Positions 16,491 through 26,192 of a stretch of 64,000 nucleotides of DNA are shown in pieces; position 1 is the stretch's first letter; the number at the start of each line of letters is the position of its first letter. The notes under the pieces were generated by a model. That model ran no database searches and was not told where the DNA came from. It saw nothing but the letters and a program-made list of their open reading frames with translations. The stretch lies in the NCBI RefSeq assembly GCF_006335015.1, contig NZ_VDGT01000004.1, positions 1 through 64,000 of the forward strand, in the 5' to 3' direction. Both the position numbers and the translations under genes were made by a program. The stretch comes from Streptomyces sedi (GTDB taxonomy: Bacteria > Actinomycetota > Actinomycetes > Streptomycetales > Streptomycetaceae).

Positions 16491-17447
16491 TCACCATGCG
16501 TGCTCCCGCAGCCGGCGGGCCAGGCGGTAGAGGCCGGCGAGGTCCGCGCCGTCCGCCAGCAGCGGCAGCTCCCGCACCGGCAGCCCCAGGGCGGCCAACT
16601 CGGCGCGCTGCGCGGCCTCCAGCGAACGCCGCTCCGCGTGCGCGGCGCCCTCGTCGAGCAGCGGGTCGACCAGCCGCGTCGGCGCGCGCAGCCCGGCCGA
16701 GCGCAGCGCGGCGGCCAGCTCCCGCCGGTCGACGCCGGCCGGGGCGGCCGGCCCCTCCACCGGCGGACGGACCATGTTGACCACCACGGTGCCGACCGGC
16801 AGCTCGGCGGCGCGCAGCTCGGCGACGCCGTCCGCGGTCTCCTGGACCGGCATCTCCTCCAGTAGGGTCACCAGATGGACCGCGGTCTCCGCGGACTTCA
16901 ACACCCGCATCACCGCCTGCGCCTGGTGGTGGATCGGGCCGACCTTCGCCAGGTCGGCGACCTCGTCGTTGACCCCGAGGAACCGGGTGACCCGGCCCGT
17001 CGGCGGCGCGTCCATCACCACCGCGTCGTAGACGAACCCGCCGTCCGGGCCGCGACGCCTGGTGGCCTCGCAGACCTTGCCGGTCAGCAGCACGTCACGC
17101 AGCCCGGGGGCGATGGTGGTGGCGAAGTCGATCGCGCCGATCCGCCGCAGCGCGCGGCCCGCGCCGCCGAGCTTGTAGAACATCTGGAGGTAGTCGAGCA
17201 GCGCCTTCTCCGTGTCGATGGCCAGCGCGTACACCTCGCCACCGCCGGGGCCGATGGCGATCCTGCGCTCCTCGTAGGGCAGCGCCTGGGTCTCGAAGAG
17301 CTGGGCGATCCCCTGGCGTCCCTCGACCTCGACCAGCAGGGTGCGCCGCCCCTCCTCCGCCAACGCCAGGGCGAGCGCGGCAGCGACGGTCGTCTTGCCG
17401 GTGCCGCCCTTGCCGGAGACCACGTGCAGTCTGCGTTCTGGGGTCAC
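16491..17447 (-). CDS. ArsA/GET3-type P-loop ATPase, partner
   Basis: 318 residues starting from GTG at 17447 (MTPERRLHVVSGKGGTGKTT). It has deviant Walker A SGKGGTGKTTVAAALA, LLVEVEGRQGIAQLF as switch I, and VYDAVVMDAPPTGRVTRFLG as switch II. It lies upstream of, and presumably co-transcribed with, the longer ATPase; the two could form a heterodimer, as ArsA halves do. The start is set 72 bp from the divergent small gene. Function is not established by sequence. Confidence 0.85.
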   Translation of the reverse strand: MTPERRLHVVSGKGGTGKTTVAAALALALAEEGRRTLLVEVEGRQGIAQLFETQALPYEERRIAIGPGGGEVYALAIDTEKALLDYLQMFYKLGGAGRALRRIGAIDFATTIAPGLRDVLLTGKVCEATRRRGPDGGFVYDAVVMDAPPTGRVTRFLGVNDEVADLAKVGPIHHQAQAVMRVLKSAETAVHLVTLLEEMPVQETADGVAELRAAELPVGTVVVNMVRPPVEGPAAPAGVDRRELAAALRSAGLRAPTRLVDPLLDEGAAHAERRSLEAAQRAELAALGLPVRELPLLADGADLAGLYRLARRLREHAW

Positions 17448-17519
17448 GTGGGCGAGCCTAAGGGAACGCCGGGAGAACGCCTCGGGCGGCCGTCGCGGAC
17501 AGGCTCTAGAGTGGCCGCC

Positions 17520-17681
17520 ATGAAGAAGTGGGAATACGCGACGGTGCCCCTGCTGGTGCACGCGACCAAGCAGATCCTGGACACCTGGGGCGAGGACGGC
17601 TGGGAGCTGGTGCAGGTCGTGCCGGGGCCGAACGCCGAGCAGCTGGTGGCGTACTTCAAGCGCGAGAAGCCGACCGGATGA
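17520..17681 (+). CDS. Small conserved protein, DUF4177-like
   Basis: 53 residues, MKKWEYATVPLLVHATKQIL then DTWGEDGWELVQVVPG. The WEY...GWELV pattern is that of small DUF4177 proteins. It is translationally coupled (ATGA) to the RidA-type gene that follows. The conserved pairing next to the ArsA-like ATPases is known in Streptomyces, but no function is assigned. Confidence 0.85.
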   Translation: MKKWEYATVPLLVHATKQILDTWGEDGWELVQVVPGPNAEQLVAYFKREKPTG

Positions 17682-18154
17682 GCGCCGTGAGCGGCGTGGA
17701 GCGGCGCCTGGCGGAGCTGGGGCTCGAACTGCCGCCGGTCGTACCGCCGGTGGCCGCCTATGTGCCGGCCGTGATCAGCGGGCGCTACGTCTACACCTCC
17801 GGGCAGGTCCCCCTGGTCGCCGGCGAGCTGCCGATCGCGGGGAAGGTCGGCGCCGAGGTCGACGAGGAGCGGGCGCGCGACATGGCGCGGGTCTGCGCCC
17901 TCAACGCGCTGGCCGCCGTCAAGTCCGTGGCGGGTGACCTGGACCGCGTGGCCAGGGTGGTGAAGGTGCTGGGCTTCGTCGCCTCGGCGCCGGGCTTCAC
18001 CGGCCAGCCGCAGGTGGTCAACGGCGCCAGCGAGCTGCTCGGCGAGGTCTTCGGCGAACGCGGACGCCACGCGCGCAGCGCGGTGGGCGTCGCGGTGCTG
18101 CCGCTGGACGCGCCGGTCGAGGTCGAGCTCCAGGTCGAGCTGGCCGACGGCTGA
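17678..18154 (+). CDS. RidA/YjgF-family protein
   Basis: 158 residues. The Rid fold is seen in ISGRYVYTSGQVPLVAGELP, ALNALAAVKSVAGDLDRV and VNGASELLGEVFGERG, ending with VEVELQVEL. RidA proteins hydrolyse reactive enamine/imine intermediates from PLP enzymes; this one is of the longer YjgH-like branch and lacks an obvious GRSARxA motif (it has GRHARSAVGV at that place). Start ATG overlaps the previous stop as ATGA. Confidence 0.88.
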   Translation: MSAVSGVERRLAELGLELPPVVPPVAAYVPAVISGRYVYTSGQVPLVAGELPIAGKVGAEVDEERARDMARVCALNALAAVKSVAGDLDRVARVVKVLGFVASAPGFTGQPQVVNGASELLGEVFGERGRHARSAVGVAVLPLDAPVEVELQVELADG

Positions 18155-18301
18155 GGTACGCGGGGTCTTCGAAGGTTCCACGCCGGGTCCAACGAGCGGA
18201 CGCGCACGGTGCCTTCACCGGTTGCCGGTTCAGGCAACGCGTCCTTCGGCCGGGGGAAGCGCGACGGTGCGCTGTCGGTCCCTTCGGGTACAACTGACCG
18301 C

Positions 18302-20155
18302 ATGACTGATTCCGCGTTCGAGGAGGTCGGGACCACACCGACCGACGGTGCCGCCCCCGAAGTACCCGACTGGGAGCTGCGGTTCCGGGCGCCCCGGGTG
18401 AGCCTGCCGAGCTGGGCCCGCGAGGCGCCCGACCGTTCCCTCTTCGTCTCCAACGCCACGGGGACGTTCGAGCTGTACGCCTGGGACCGGGCCACGGGGG
18501 AGCGTCGGCAGGTCACCGACCGGCCCAACGGCACGGTCTCCGGGCGGCTCTCGCCGGACGGCGAGTGGGTCTGGTGGTTCGACGACACGGACGGGGACGA
18601 GTTCGGCGTCTGGCGGCGGCAGCCGTTCGGCGGCGGCCCGGACGAGACGGCCGTGCCGGGGCTCGCCGCCGGGTACCCGAGCGGGCTGGCGCTCGGCCGG
18701 GACGGCACGGTCGTCGTCAGCCGGGACACGGAGGAGGACGGCTCCACGATCCACGTCCGACGGCCGGGCGAGGCGGAGACCACCGAGATCTACCGGCACC
18801 GGCAGTCCGCCGACGTCGCCGCGATCTCCCACGACTCCTCGCTGCTGGCGATCGAGCACACCGAGCACGCGGACGCGATGCACTCCGCGCTGCGGATCGT
18901 CCGCCTGGACGGCTCGACGGTGGCCGAGATGGACGACACCGAGGGCGGCACGGTCGAGTCGGGGCTGCTGGCGCGTGGCTTCGCGCCGCTGCCGGGCGAC
19001 AGCCGGCTCCTCGTGGGACACCAGCGCCGCGGCCGTTGGGAGGCGCTGCTGTGGGACCCGCTGACCGGTGAGCGGCGCGAGCTGTCGTTCGGCCTGGCGG
19101 GGGACGCGTACGCCGACTGGTATCCGGACGGTTCGGCGCTGCTGGTGCTGCACAGCTTCCAGGCGCGCGACGAGGCGTACCGCTACTCGCTGGCCGACGG
19201 CGAGTTGACCCGCCTGGAGACGCCGCCCGGCACGCTGGGCGGGGCCGCGGCGCGGCCGGACGGCGAGGTCGAGTTCCTCTGGTCCTCGGCCGCCGAGCCG
19301 CCCCGCGTCATGTCGACCAGCGGGCGGACGGTGCTCGACCCGCCGGGGCCGAAGGCGCCGCGCTCGGTGCCGGTCGAGGACGCCTGGGTGGAGGGGCCGG
19401 GCGGCCTGGTGCACGCGCTGGTGCAACGGCCGGCCGGCGAGGGCCCGTTCCCCACGGTCTTCGACATCCACGGCGGGCCGACGGCGCACGACGAGGACGG
19501 TTTCGCCGCGGGTCCCGCCGCCTGGGTCGACCACGGTTTCGCGGTCGTCCGGGTCAACTACCGCGGCTCGACGGGCTACGGCAGGGAGTGGACGGACGCG
19601 CTCAAGCACCGTGTCGGGCTGATCGAGTTGGAGGACATCGCCGCGGTGCGCGAGTGGGCGGTCTCCTCGGGGCTGGCCGATCCGGAGCGGCTGGTGCTGA
19701 CCGGCGGCTCCTGGGGCGGGTATCTCACCCTGCTCGGCGTCGGCGCCCAGCCGGACAGCTGGGCGGTCGGGGTGGCGGCGGTCCCGGTGGCGGACTACGT
19801 CGCGGCCTACGACGACGAGGTGGAGGCGTTGAAGGCGCTGGACCGCACGCTGCTCGGCGGCACGCCCGAGGAGCGGCCCGAGCGGTGGGCCGCCTCCTCA
19901 CCGATCACCTATGTCGACGAGGTGAGGGCTCCCGTCTACATCTCGGCGGGGACGAACGACCCGCGCTGCCCGATCCGCCAGATCGAGAACTACGTGACCC
20001 GGCTGACCGACCGGGGCCATCCGCTGGAGGTCTACCGGTACGACGCGGGACACGGCTCGCTGGTCGTGGAGGAGCGGATCAAGCAGGTGCGGATGGAGAT
20101 CAGGTTCGCGCGAGATCATCTGCCGGCTGCTCGGGAGGCCGCTTCGACCGACTAG
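18302..20155 (+). CDS. S9-family prolyl oligopeptidase-like serine peptidase
   Basis: 617 residues with an N-terminal beta-propeller and a C-terminal alpha/beta hydrolase. The nucleophile elbow is GGSWGGY, the acid is in SAGTNDPRCP, and the base in YDAGHG; the oxyanion region is DIHGGPTAHDEDG. No signal peptide, so cytoplasmic, likely a dipeptidyl or acylaminoacyl peptidase. The last 56 bp overlap the 3' end of the convergent SURF1 gene. Confidence 0.88.
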   Translation: MTDSAFEEVGTTPTDGAAPEVPDWELRFRAPRVSLPSWAREAPDRSLFVSNATGTFELYAWDRATGERRQVTDRPNGTVSGRLSPDGEWVWWFDDTDGDEFGVWRRQPFGGGPDETAVPGLAAGYPSGLALGRDGTVVVSRDTEEDGSTIHVRRPGEAETTEIYRHRQSADVAAISHDSSLLAIEHTEHADAMHSALRIVRLDGSTVAEMDDTEGGTVESGLLARGFAPLPGDSRLLVGHQRRGRWEALLWDPLTGERRELSFGLAGDAYADWYPDGSALLVLHSFQARDEAYRYSLADGELTRLETPPGTLGGAAARPDGEVEFLWSSAAEPPRVMSTSGRTVLDPPGPKAPRSVPVEDAWVEGPGGLVHALVQRPAGEGPFPTVFDIHGGPTAHDEDGFAAGPAAWVDHGFAVVRVNYRGSTGYGREWTDALKHRVGLIELEDIAAVREWAVSSGLADPERLVLTGGSWGGYLTLLGVGAQPDSWAVGVAAVPVADYVAAYDDEVEALKALDRTLLGGTPEERPERWAASSPITYVDEVRAPVYISAGTNDPRCPIRQIENYVTRLTDRGHPLEVYRYDAGHGSLVVEERIKQVRMEIRFARDHLPAAREAASTD

Positions 20156-21011
20156 CCGCGGTGTTCGCGCCGCCGCCGGTGTCGCGGGTGCTCTCCGCGC
20201 CTTCGGCGCTCGCCTCCCCGGCGTCCTTCGGGGCGCCGGGGGAGGGGGGCGGTTCCTCGGCCAGGCCCAGCTCGCGGTCGCGCTGCTGCTCCACCTCGCG
20301 GCGGAGCAGCCGGAACCACATGAAGACCGCGAAGCCGGCGAAGACGAACCACTCGGCGGTGTAGCCCAGGTTCTGGAAGGCGTCGAGGTCGAGCCCTGTG
20401 CCGGTGGGCGCGGTCGCCGGCACGGCCACCATCGGCGGCTCGGGGTCGCGCACCGTGATCCAGGAGTCCTGGGTCTCGTACGGCAGGACGTTGATCAGCG
20501 AGGCCGCGCCGATCACGCCCAGCTCGCCGGGGGCGAGGCCCTCGGTTCGCCCGCTGACCGTGCTCGGCGACTCGGCGGCCTGGAGCGCCCCGACGACGGT
20601 CACCTCGCCGGCCGGCGCCTCGGGCGCGGCGGCGGGATCGGCCGCGCCCGGCAGCCAGCCGCGCACCACCGGCACGGCGGGCGAGCCGTCCGAAGGGCGC
20701 AGCGGGGTCAGCACATAGAAGCCGCGCTCGCCGTCCACCATCCGTTCGGGGACGAGGAGTTGGTTCTCCGCGTCGAAGGTGCCCGCGACCTCGACCTGGT
20801 GGCCGACGGTGTCGGTGGTCAGCGGCAGCATCTCGGCGATCGGGCGTACCTCGCCCTCGCCCCGCGCCAGCTCCTGCTGCGCGCGGTGCGAGTCCACCTG
20901 CGCCTCGAACCGGCTCAGCTGCCAGGTGCCGGCGGCCAGACAGACGGGCACGGCCAGCACCACGAAGACGTTGATCGCCCACCATCGGGGGGTGAGCAGG
21001 AACCGGTACAC
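20100..21011 (-). CDS. SURF1-family cytochrome oxidase assembly protein
   Basis: 303 residues. It has the SURF1 plan: an N-terminal TM helix (WWAINVFVVLAVPVCLAAGTW, WQLSRFEAQ follows), an extracytoplasmic domain with VPVVRGWLPGA, and a C-terminal TM helix (AEWFVFAGFAVFMWFRLL). SURF1 assists assembly of heme-copper oxidase. The acidic, low-complexity tail after the second helix is a long cytoplasmic extension whose end overlaps the S9 peptidase gene. Confidence 0.88.
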   Translation of the reverse strand: MYRFLLTPRWWAINVFVVLAVPVCLAAGTWQLSRFEAQVDSHRAQQELARGEGEVRPIAEMLPLTTDTVGHQVEVAGTFDAENQLLVPERMVDGERGFYVLTPLRPSDGSPAVPVVRGWLPGAADPAAAPEAPAGEVTVVGALQAAESPSTVSGRTEGLAPGELGVIGAASLINVLPYETQDSWITVRDPEPPMVAVPATAPTGTGLDLDAFQNLGYTAEWFVFAGFAVFMWFRLLRREVEQQRDRELGLAEEPPPSPGAPKDAGEASAEGAESTRDTGGGANTAASRSKRPPEQPADDLART

Positions 21012-21165
21012 ACCCCAACGGTACTGGCGCCCGCCCGCCTCCCCGGTGCGGGGGTCGCCGGGGTCGACGCCTCACGCGCACGGCTCGGACGGGTGTTCGT
21101 CCGCGCCCCGGTGGCGGGTTTCCCCTGCCGCCGTCGCCCCGGTGGGCGGGCTTTGGGCGCGGGTG

Positions 21166-22692
21166 TCAGCCGGCGGCCGTCAGGACGCCGGTGCGGTAGA
21201 CCGTTCCGGAGCAGGTGCCGTCGAGCAGGATGCGCGCGGCTTCCGGCTCCCCGGCCGCCGGGGTGTAGCGCAGCACCACGCCCGCGGACTCGCCGCCACT
21301 CCCGCTGCTGTCGGACGGCGCGGTGGAGCCGTTGTCGCCCGAGCCGCCGCCGGGGCCGCCCGGGTCGGAGCCGCCGGCGCCGCCCGCACCTCCCGCGCCC
21401 TCGTTCACGCCCCCGGCGCCCTCGTCGGTGCCGCCGTCGTCGCCCGAGCCGCCGTTGCCCGAGCCGCCGTTGCCGGAACCGCCGCCGGAGCCAGAGCCCC
21501 CCGCGCCGCCGCCGACCGTCTCCGAACCGTCCGCGTCACCCGAGCCGCTGGTGTCGCCGGAGGTCCCGGTGGCCCCGGAAGTGCCCGAGTCCCCGGAGCC
21601 GTCCGATCCTCCGGAGCCGTCCGCGCCGGCCGAGTCCGCGTCGCCCTCGCCCGTCGACGTCTCCGGGGTCTCCCTGCCCAGCTGCGGGCTGAGCGTGGAG
21701 CCGCCGTTCTCCGCCGGGCTCGCCGCGACCGCGCAGCCGCTGATCGCCATGCCGCCGTCCGGCACCCAGGCGAAACGCACCTCGTATCCCTCGCCGGGCG
21801 GCAGGATCAGCTCCTCGTGCGCCTCGTCCGGGGTCGGCAGCCGGGTGGCGCGGTCACCCTCCGTACGGTCGACGACCCGCACGAGGGGACCGCCGGCCGA
21901 GTCGGAGAGCACCGCCAACTCGCCGTCGCCGGTGACCCGGCAGGCCTCGTTCGAGACGTTGACCATGCGGATCACGCCATAGATCCGGCCGTTCTCGTCG
22001 GCCGGCTCGGTGTCGGCCGCGACCTGGCCGAGCTGTTCCCGCAGGCAGCTGGGCGAGGTCACGCCCAGGGTCTCGCGCGCGTCCGTCGGGTCGCCCTCGC
22101 CCGGCTCGCCGATGTCGAACGGGTGGTTCTCGCCGTTGCCCGCGCCGCCGTTGGCCAGCTGGCCGGGGTCGGCGCCGTCCGTCGGATAGGTCGCCTCGGG
22201 GTCGCCCGGACCGGTGTTGTCGCCCCAACTCCCGGGCGGGCCACCGCCGTTGGAGGTGTCCATGGCCGAGTCCTGGCCGCCGTCCGAGTCGGCGACGCTG
22301 GCCATCAGCGGGGCGCCGATGCTCAACAGGGCGACCGAGGCAGCCGCGCCCAGCAGCACATGGCGGCGGCGTCGACGGCGCAGCGGCACCGCCACCCGCA
22401 GGTTCTCCAGGGAGTCGGCGCCCGGTTCGAGATCGCCGACGGTCTCCTGGAAGAGCCGCCGCAACGCCTCGACCTCGGCGTCCTTCGCGTCGGCCGGGGC
22501 CCCCCGCTCGTCTGCCGAGGCCCCCCGCTCGCCGGGGGTCTCGTGTCGTCCCGCCGGGCGCGGCTCGTCGCGGTCGGCGGAATCGGCCGCCGGGTGCTCC
22601 GAGGGCTCGGCCTCGTGCCGGCCCCGCCTCGCGTGGGCGTCGTGGGGCTCCGGGTCCGGCTGGTGCCGGGAACCGGGGCGTGGCTCGGTCAT
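21166..22692 (-). CDS. Single-pass membrane protein coupled to ECF sigma factor
   Basis: 508 residues. An acidic N-terminal cytoplasmic part of about 108 residues precedes a TM helix (HVLLGAAASVALLSIGAPL), then an extracytoplasmic part with a long Gly/Ser/Asp linker (about 355-470). The start codon overlaps the sigma factor stop as ATGA. The position is that of an anti-sigma factor, but the zinc-type HxxxCxxC motif is absent, so regulatory function is an inference. Exact family not recognised. Confidence 0.75.
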   Translation of the reverse strand: MTEPRPGSRHQPDPEPHDAHARRGRHEAEPSEHPAADSADRDEPRPAGRHETPGERGASADERGAPADAKDAEVEALRRLFQETVGDLEPGADSLENLRVAVPLRRRRRRHVLLGAAASVALLSIGAPLMASVADSDGGQDSAMDTSNGGGPPGSWGDNTGPGDPEATYPTDGADPGQLANGGAGNGENHPFDIGEPGEGDPTDARETLGVTSPSCLREQLGQVAADTEPADENGRIYGVIRMVNVSNEACRVTGDGELAVLSDSAGGPLVRVVDRTEGDRATRLPTPDEAHEELILPPGEGYEVRFAWVPDGGMAISGCAVAASPAENGGSTLSPQLGRETPETSTGEGDADSAGADGSGGSDGSGDSGTSGATGTSGDTSGSGDADGSETVGGGAGGSGSGGGSGNGGSGNGGSGDDGGTDEGAGGVNEGAGGAGGAGGSDPGGPGGGSGDNGSTAPSDSSGSGGESAGVVLRYTPAAGEPEAARILLDGTCSGTVYRTGVLTAAG

Positions 22693-23339
22693 CTGGCGGC
22701 CTCCATGGCGACGCGCAGCGCCGCGATCCCGCGTGAACCGTATGCCTTGACCGAACCGGCCGAGATGCCCAGCGTCTTGGCCACCTCGGCCTCGGACATG
22801 TCGGCGAAGTACCGCAGCACCAGGACCTCGCGCTGGCGTCGCTGGAGTCCGCGCATCGCCTTTATCAGGTCGGCGCGCTCCAGCTGCTCGTACGCGCCCT
22901 CCTCGGCGCTGGCCATGTGGGGCAGCGGCTTGCTGAGCAGCTTGAGGCCGATGATCCGCCGACGCAGGGCGGAGCGGGAGAGGTTGACCACCGTCTGCCG
23001 CAGGTACGCCAGGGTCTTCTCCGGGTCGCGCACCCGGCCGCGCGCCGAGTGGACGCGGATGAACGCCTCCTGCACCACGTCCTCGCAGGAGGCGGTGTCG
23101 TCGAGGAGCAGGGCGGCCAGGCCGAGCAGCGAGCGGTAGTGCTCGCGGTAGGTCTCGGTCAGGAAGTCGACGGTGGTTCCCTCAGCCATCGCGTCGTCCG
23201 CACCCGCGCCGAGGGCGGGGATGCGACTCGGTCGCGCCGCCGGCAGGGGCGCGGTCACGGCCCCGCCCCCGGCTCCCGACGAGTGGGGACGGGAGAACGG
23301 TCGGTTCGGCGCCGCCATGAATTCGAGGACCTCTGCCAC
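22689..23339 (-). CDS. SigE-family ECF RNA polymerase sigma factor
   Basis: Up to 216 residues. Region 2 (LGLAALLLDDTASCEDVVQE, AFIRVHSARG) and region 4 (RQREVLVLRYFADMSEAEVA, then KTLGISAGSVKAYGSRG) are clear. The first 50 residues are low complexity, and an ATG at 23189 (MAEGTTVDF) is an alternative start. It is translationally coupled to the membrane protein that follows. Proteins of this kind respond to envelope signals in related actinomycetes. Confidence 0.85.
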   Translation of the reverse strand: MAEVLEFMAAPNRPFSRPHSSGAGGGAVTAPLPAARPSRIPALGAGADDAMAEGTTVDFLTETYREHYRSLLGLAALLLDDTASCEDVVQEAFIRVHSARGRVRDPEKTLAYLRQTVVNLSRSALRRRIIGLKLLSKPLPHMASAEEGAYEQLERADLIKAMRGLQRRQREVLVLRYFADMSEAEVAKTLGISAGSVKAYGSRGIAALRVAMEAAR

Positions 23340-23751
23340 GCCTGTTGGACACGTTCTCCCCCGCGAAGGTTGTACGGCGCGGGCAAGCGGTCGCCTATCG
23401 GGTGATCTGCCCTCATGTTCCCGCCCTGCCGTCGATGTCCTGGTCTGGTCGGTGCCTGGCCCTGCATGCGAGGACGCACTAACGACTCTCCCCGCGACCG
23501 CGGTGGGAACGTGCGGCGCGGGGAGAAGAAATCGTCTCTCGGGTGCTCGGTCCCTAGCAAGCCGCAGCGGCCTACGAGTTGGTCACGGGGGACGCACAAG
23601 CGGCCATCATCGGACGTCGAGGGTGGCAAACAAGTCAGCGAACGGTCCGGCCGGGGCCGTGCGACCGACGGGACCGCACCGCGGTGGCGGGGTCCCGCGG
23701 CGGAGTCCGGCGGCGGGCGACGCCGCCGAACCCGCCTCCGGGCGACCGGAG
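23340..23751. other. Gene-free gap upstream of the sigma factor
   Basis: About 410 bp with no convincing coding frame. In many actinobacteria the aspartate-semialdehyde dehydrogenase gene follows aspartokinase at this position; no trace of it is visible here. Confidence 0.5.
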
Positions 23752-25023
23752 TCAGCGCCCCGTTCCGCCGTAGACCACGGCCTCGTCGCTCTCGCTGTCG
23801 AGGCCGAACGCGGTGTGCACCGCGCGGACCGCCGAGTCGGCGTCATCCTCGCGGGTGACGACCGAGATCCGGATCTCCGAGGTCGAGATCAACTCGATGT
23901 TGACCCCGCTGTGGGAGAGCGCCTCGAAGAACGTCGCCGTGACGCCGGGGTTGGTCTTCATCCCCGCGCCGACCAGCGAGATCTTGGCGACCTGGTCGTC
24001 GTAGCGCAGCGCGTCGAAGCCGATCTGGGAACGCCGCTTCTCCAGCGCCTCGATCGCCTTGCGCCCCTCCGTCTTGGGCAGGGTGAAGGAGATGTCGGTC
24101 AGCCCGGTCGAGGCGGCCGAGACGTTCTGCACCACCATGTCGATGTTGATGGTGGCGTCGGCGATGGCCCGGAAGATCTTGGCGGCCTCACCCGGCTTGT
24201 CCGGCACCCCCACGACCGTGATCTTGGCCTCCGAGGTGTCGTGGGCCACCCCCGAGATGATTGCCTGCTCCACCGCTTCCCCTTCCTGCTGACGGCTCCC
24301 GACCCAGGTCCCGGGCTTGCCGGAGAAAGACGACCTGACGTGGATCGGGATGTTGTAACGGCGGGCGTACTCCACACACCGGTGGAGCAGCACCTTCGAG
24401 CCGGAACTGGCCAGTTCCAGCATGTCCTCGAAGGAGATCCAGTCGATCTTCCTGGCCTTCTTCACCACCCGGGGGTCGGCGGTGAAGACGCCGTCGACAT
24501 CGGTGTAGATCTCACAGACCTCGGCGTCCAGCGCGGCGGCCAGCGCCACCGCCGTGGTGTCCGAGCCGCCCCTGCCCAGGGTGGTGATGTCCTTGCTGTC
24601 CTGGGAGACGCCCTGGAAACCCGCGACGATCGCGATGTTCCCCTGGTCGACGGAGCTCTTGATGCGCCCGGGGGTCACATCGATGATGCGTGCCTTGTTG
24701 TGCACGGCGTCGGTGATCACGCCGGCCTGGCTACCGGTGAACGACTGGGCCTCGTGGCCCAGCGAGGTGATCGCCATCGCCAGCAAGGCCATGGAGATGC
24801 GTTCCCCGGCGGTCAACAACATGTCCATTTCCCGCCCCGAGGCGACGGGGGACACTTCAGCGGCGAGATCCATCAGCTCGTCCGTCGTGTCGCCCATCGC
24901 GGAGACCACGACCACCACCTGGTGGCCGTTCTTCTTGGCCTCGACGACTCGCTTGGCGACCCGCTTGATACCTTCGGCATCGGCTACGGAGGAGCCGCCG
25001 TACTTCTGCACGACAAGGCCCAC
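23752..25023 (-). CDS. ask: Aspartokinase
   Basis: 423 residues from GTG at 25023 ([20 protein letters not shown]). It phosphorylates aspartate, the first step to lysine, threonine, methionine and diaminopimelate. The kinase domain shows [26 protein letters not shown] and the [12 protein letters not shown] loop. Two C-terminal ACT domains sense amino acids. In Corynebacterium an internal start yields a beta subunit; here the equivalent region begins near [16 protein letters not shown], but no internal start can be proven. Confidence 0.95.
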   Translation of the reverse strand: MGLVVQKYGGSSVADAEGIKRVAKRVVEAKKNGHQVVVVVSAMGDTTDELMDLAAEVSPVASGREMDMLLTAGERISMALLAMAITSLGHEAQSFTGSQAGVITDAVHNKARIIDVTPGRIKSSVDQGNIAIVAGFQGVSQDSKDITTLGRGGSDTTAVALAAALDAEVCEIYTDVDGVFTADPRVVKKARKIDWISFEDMLELASSGSKVLLHRCVEYARRYNIPIHVRSSFSGKPGTWVGSRQQEGEAVEQAIISGVAHDTSEAKITVVGVPDKPGEAAKIFRAIADATINIDMVVQNVSAASTGLTDISFTLPKTEGRKAIEALEKRRSQIGFDALRYDDQVAKISLVGAGMKTNPGVTATFFEALSHSGVNIELISTSEIRISVVTREDDADSAVRAVHTAFGLDSESDEAVVYGGTGR

Positions 25024-25289
25024 GTGTGCTCGCTCCTCGTGTAAGTCACTCTCCGCAGTCGCTGAGGACTGCGGCCGGCTGAATACTACCGAGCGAAGCC
25101 ATGGCCCCGCCCGTCCAGCCACGAGCCCTGCCCGCTGGTCGGGGGGTCACACGGAAACAAGCACGAAACGTAATCGACCTCACATCAGCAGCGAAATGCT
25201 GAGAGTGGTCGACGATGATGTCGACACGGCGAGGATGATGTCGGCAGGACGTGGAAGCCGCAGGAAACCCGGCACAGATGGGGCACAAC

Positions 25290-26039
25290 ATGAATATGCG
25301 CGGTCTCGAAGAACTCACCGGAGTGCCCGAGCCCGCCTGGCCCCGGCTGGTGAGCAGGGTCTCCTCGGCCACCGTCCCCCTGGAGATCGTGCCGGTCGAC
25401 GCCGCGTTGGGCCGTTCGACGCTCCTCCAACTCCAGGTCACCGCCCGTTCCTACCTGGGCGCCTTCGCCCTGCACTGCGGCGGGCTGCTGCTGGACGACG
25501 GCTGGCTCCGGGTCTTCGGCAGCGCGACACCCCGCAATCCGCACGGGCTGCCCAGCCTCGCCCGGGTCAACGCGTTCCCCGCCGACCTCGTCCCCGGCTG
25601 GCGGCCCGGTTCCGGTCTGGTGCTGGCGCAGGACGTGGTCGGCGGCGTCTTCGCGCTCAACGGGCCGGAGCCGGAGGCCGCCGGGCGTCCCGGCCGGCCG
25701 GACGAGGTGATCTACTTCGCGCCCGACACCCTCGGCTGGACCGCGCTCGACGTGGCGCACCAGGGCTGGTTCGACTGGCTGCTGACCGGCGGGTCCGCCG
25801 CGTTCTACCAGGACGTGCGGTGGCCCGACTGGCGCGCGGAGACGAAGGCGCTGGCCACGGCCGGCGAGGGGCTCTCGGTCGTGCCGCCGCTCTGGTCGCG
25901 TGAGGCGCGCGCCGACCTGTCGGGGACCTCGCGCCGGCCCGTGCCGATGGGCGAGCTGCTCGGGTTGCACCAGGAGTACGCCCGCCAGCTGACCGGCGCC
26001 GACCCGGGCTTCCTCGGGGAGACGGACGTCCCGGAGTAG
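25290..26039 (+). CDS. DUF2625 family protein
   Basis: 249 residues from ATG at 25290, with GATGGGG upstream as ribosome site. The N-terminus RGLEELTGVPEPAWP, then LQVTARSYLGAFALHCGGLL, DDGWLRVFGSATPRNPHGL and LVLAQDVVGGVFALNG match the DUF2625 family (SMI1/KNR4-like, some linked to immunity). It faces away from aspartokinase across a 266-bp gap in which nothing is visible. Confidence 0.8.
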   Translation: MNMRGLEELTGVPEPAWPRLVSRVSSATVPLEIVPVDAALGRSTLLQLQVTARSYLGAFALHCGGLLLDDGWLRVFGSATPRNPHGLPSLARVNAFPADLVPGWRPGSGLVLAQDVVGGVFALNGPEPEAAGRPGRPDEVIYFAPDTLGWTALDVAHQGWFDWLLTGGSAAFYQDVRWPDWRAETKALATAGEGLSVVPPLWSREARADLSGTSRRPVPMGELLGLHQEYARQLTGADPGFLGETDVPE

Positions 26040-26192
26040 CCGTGCCGTTGGGGGACGCCCTCGGCGCCTCGACGTTCCAGAGGCGGGCCGGGTGGGCCGG
26101 GCGGGACCTGGTGGACCGGACCGAATCGGGGCGGGGCGGATCGGGGCGGGCGGGGACGCGCGACCGGTGCGTATCGGGCATATCTTTTGTTT

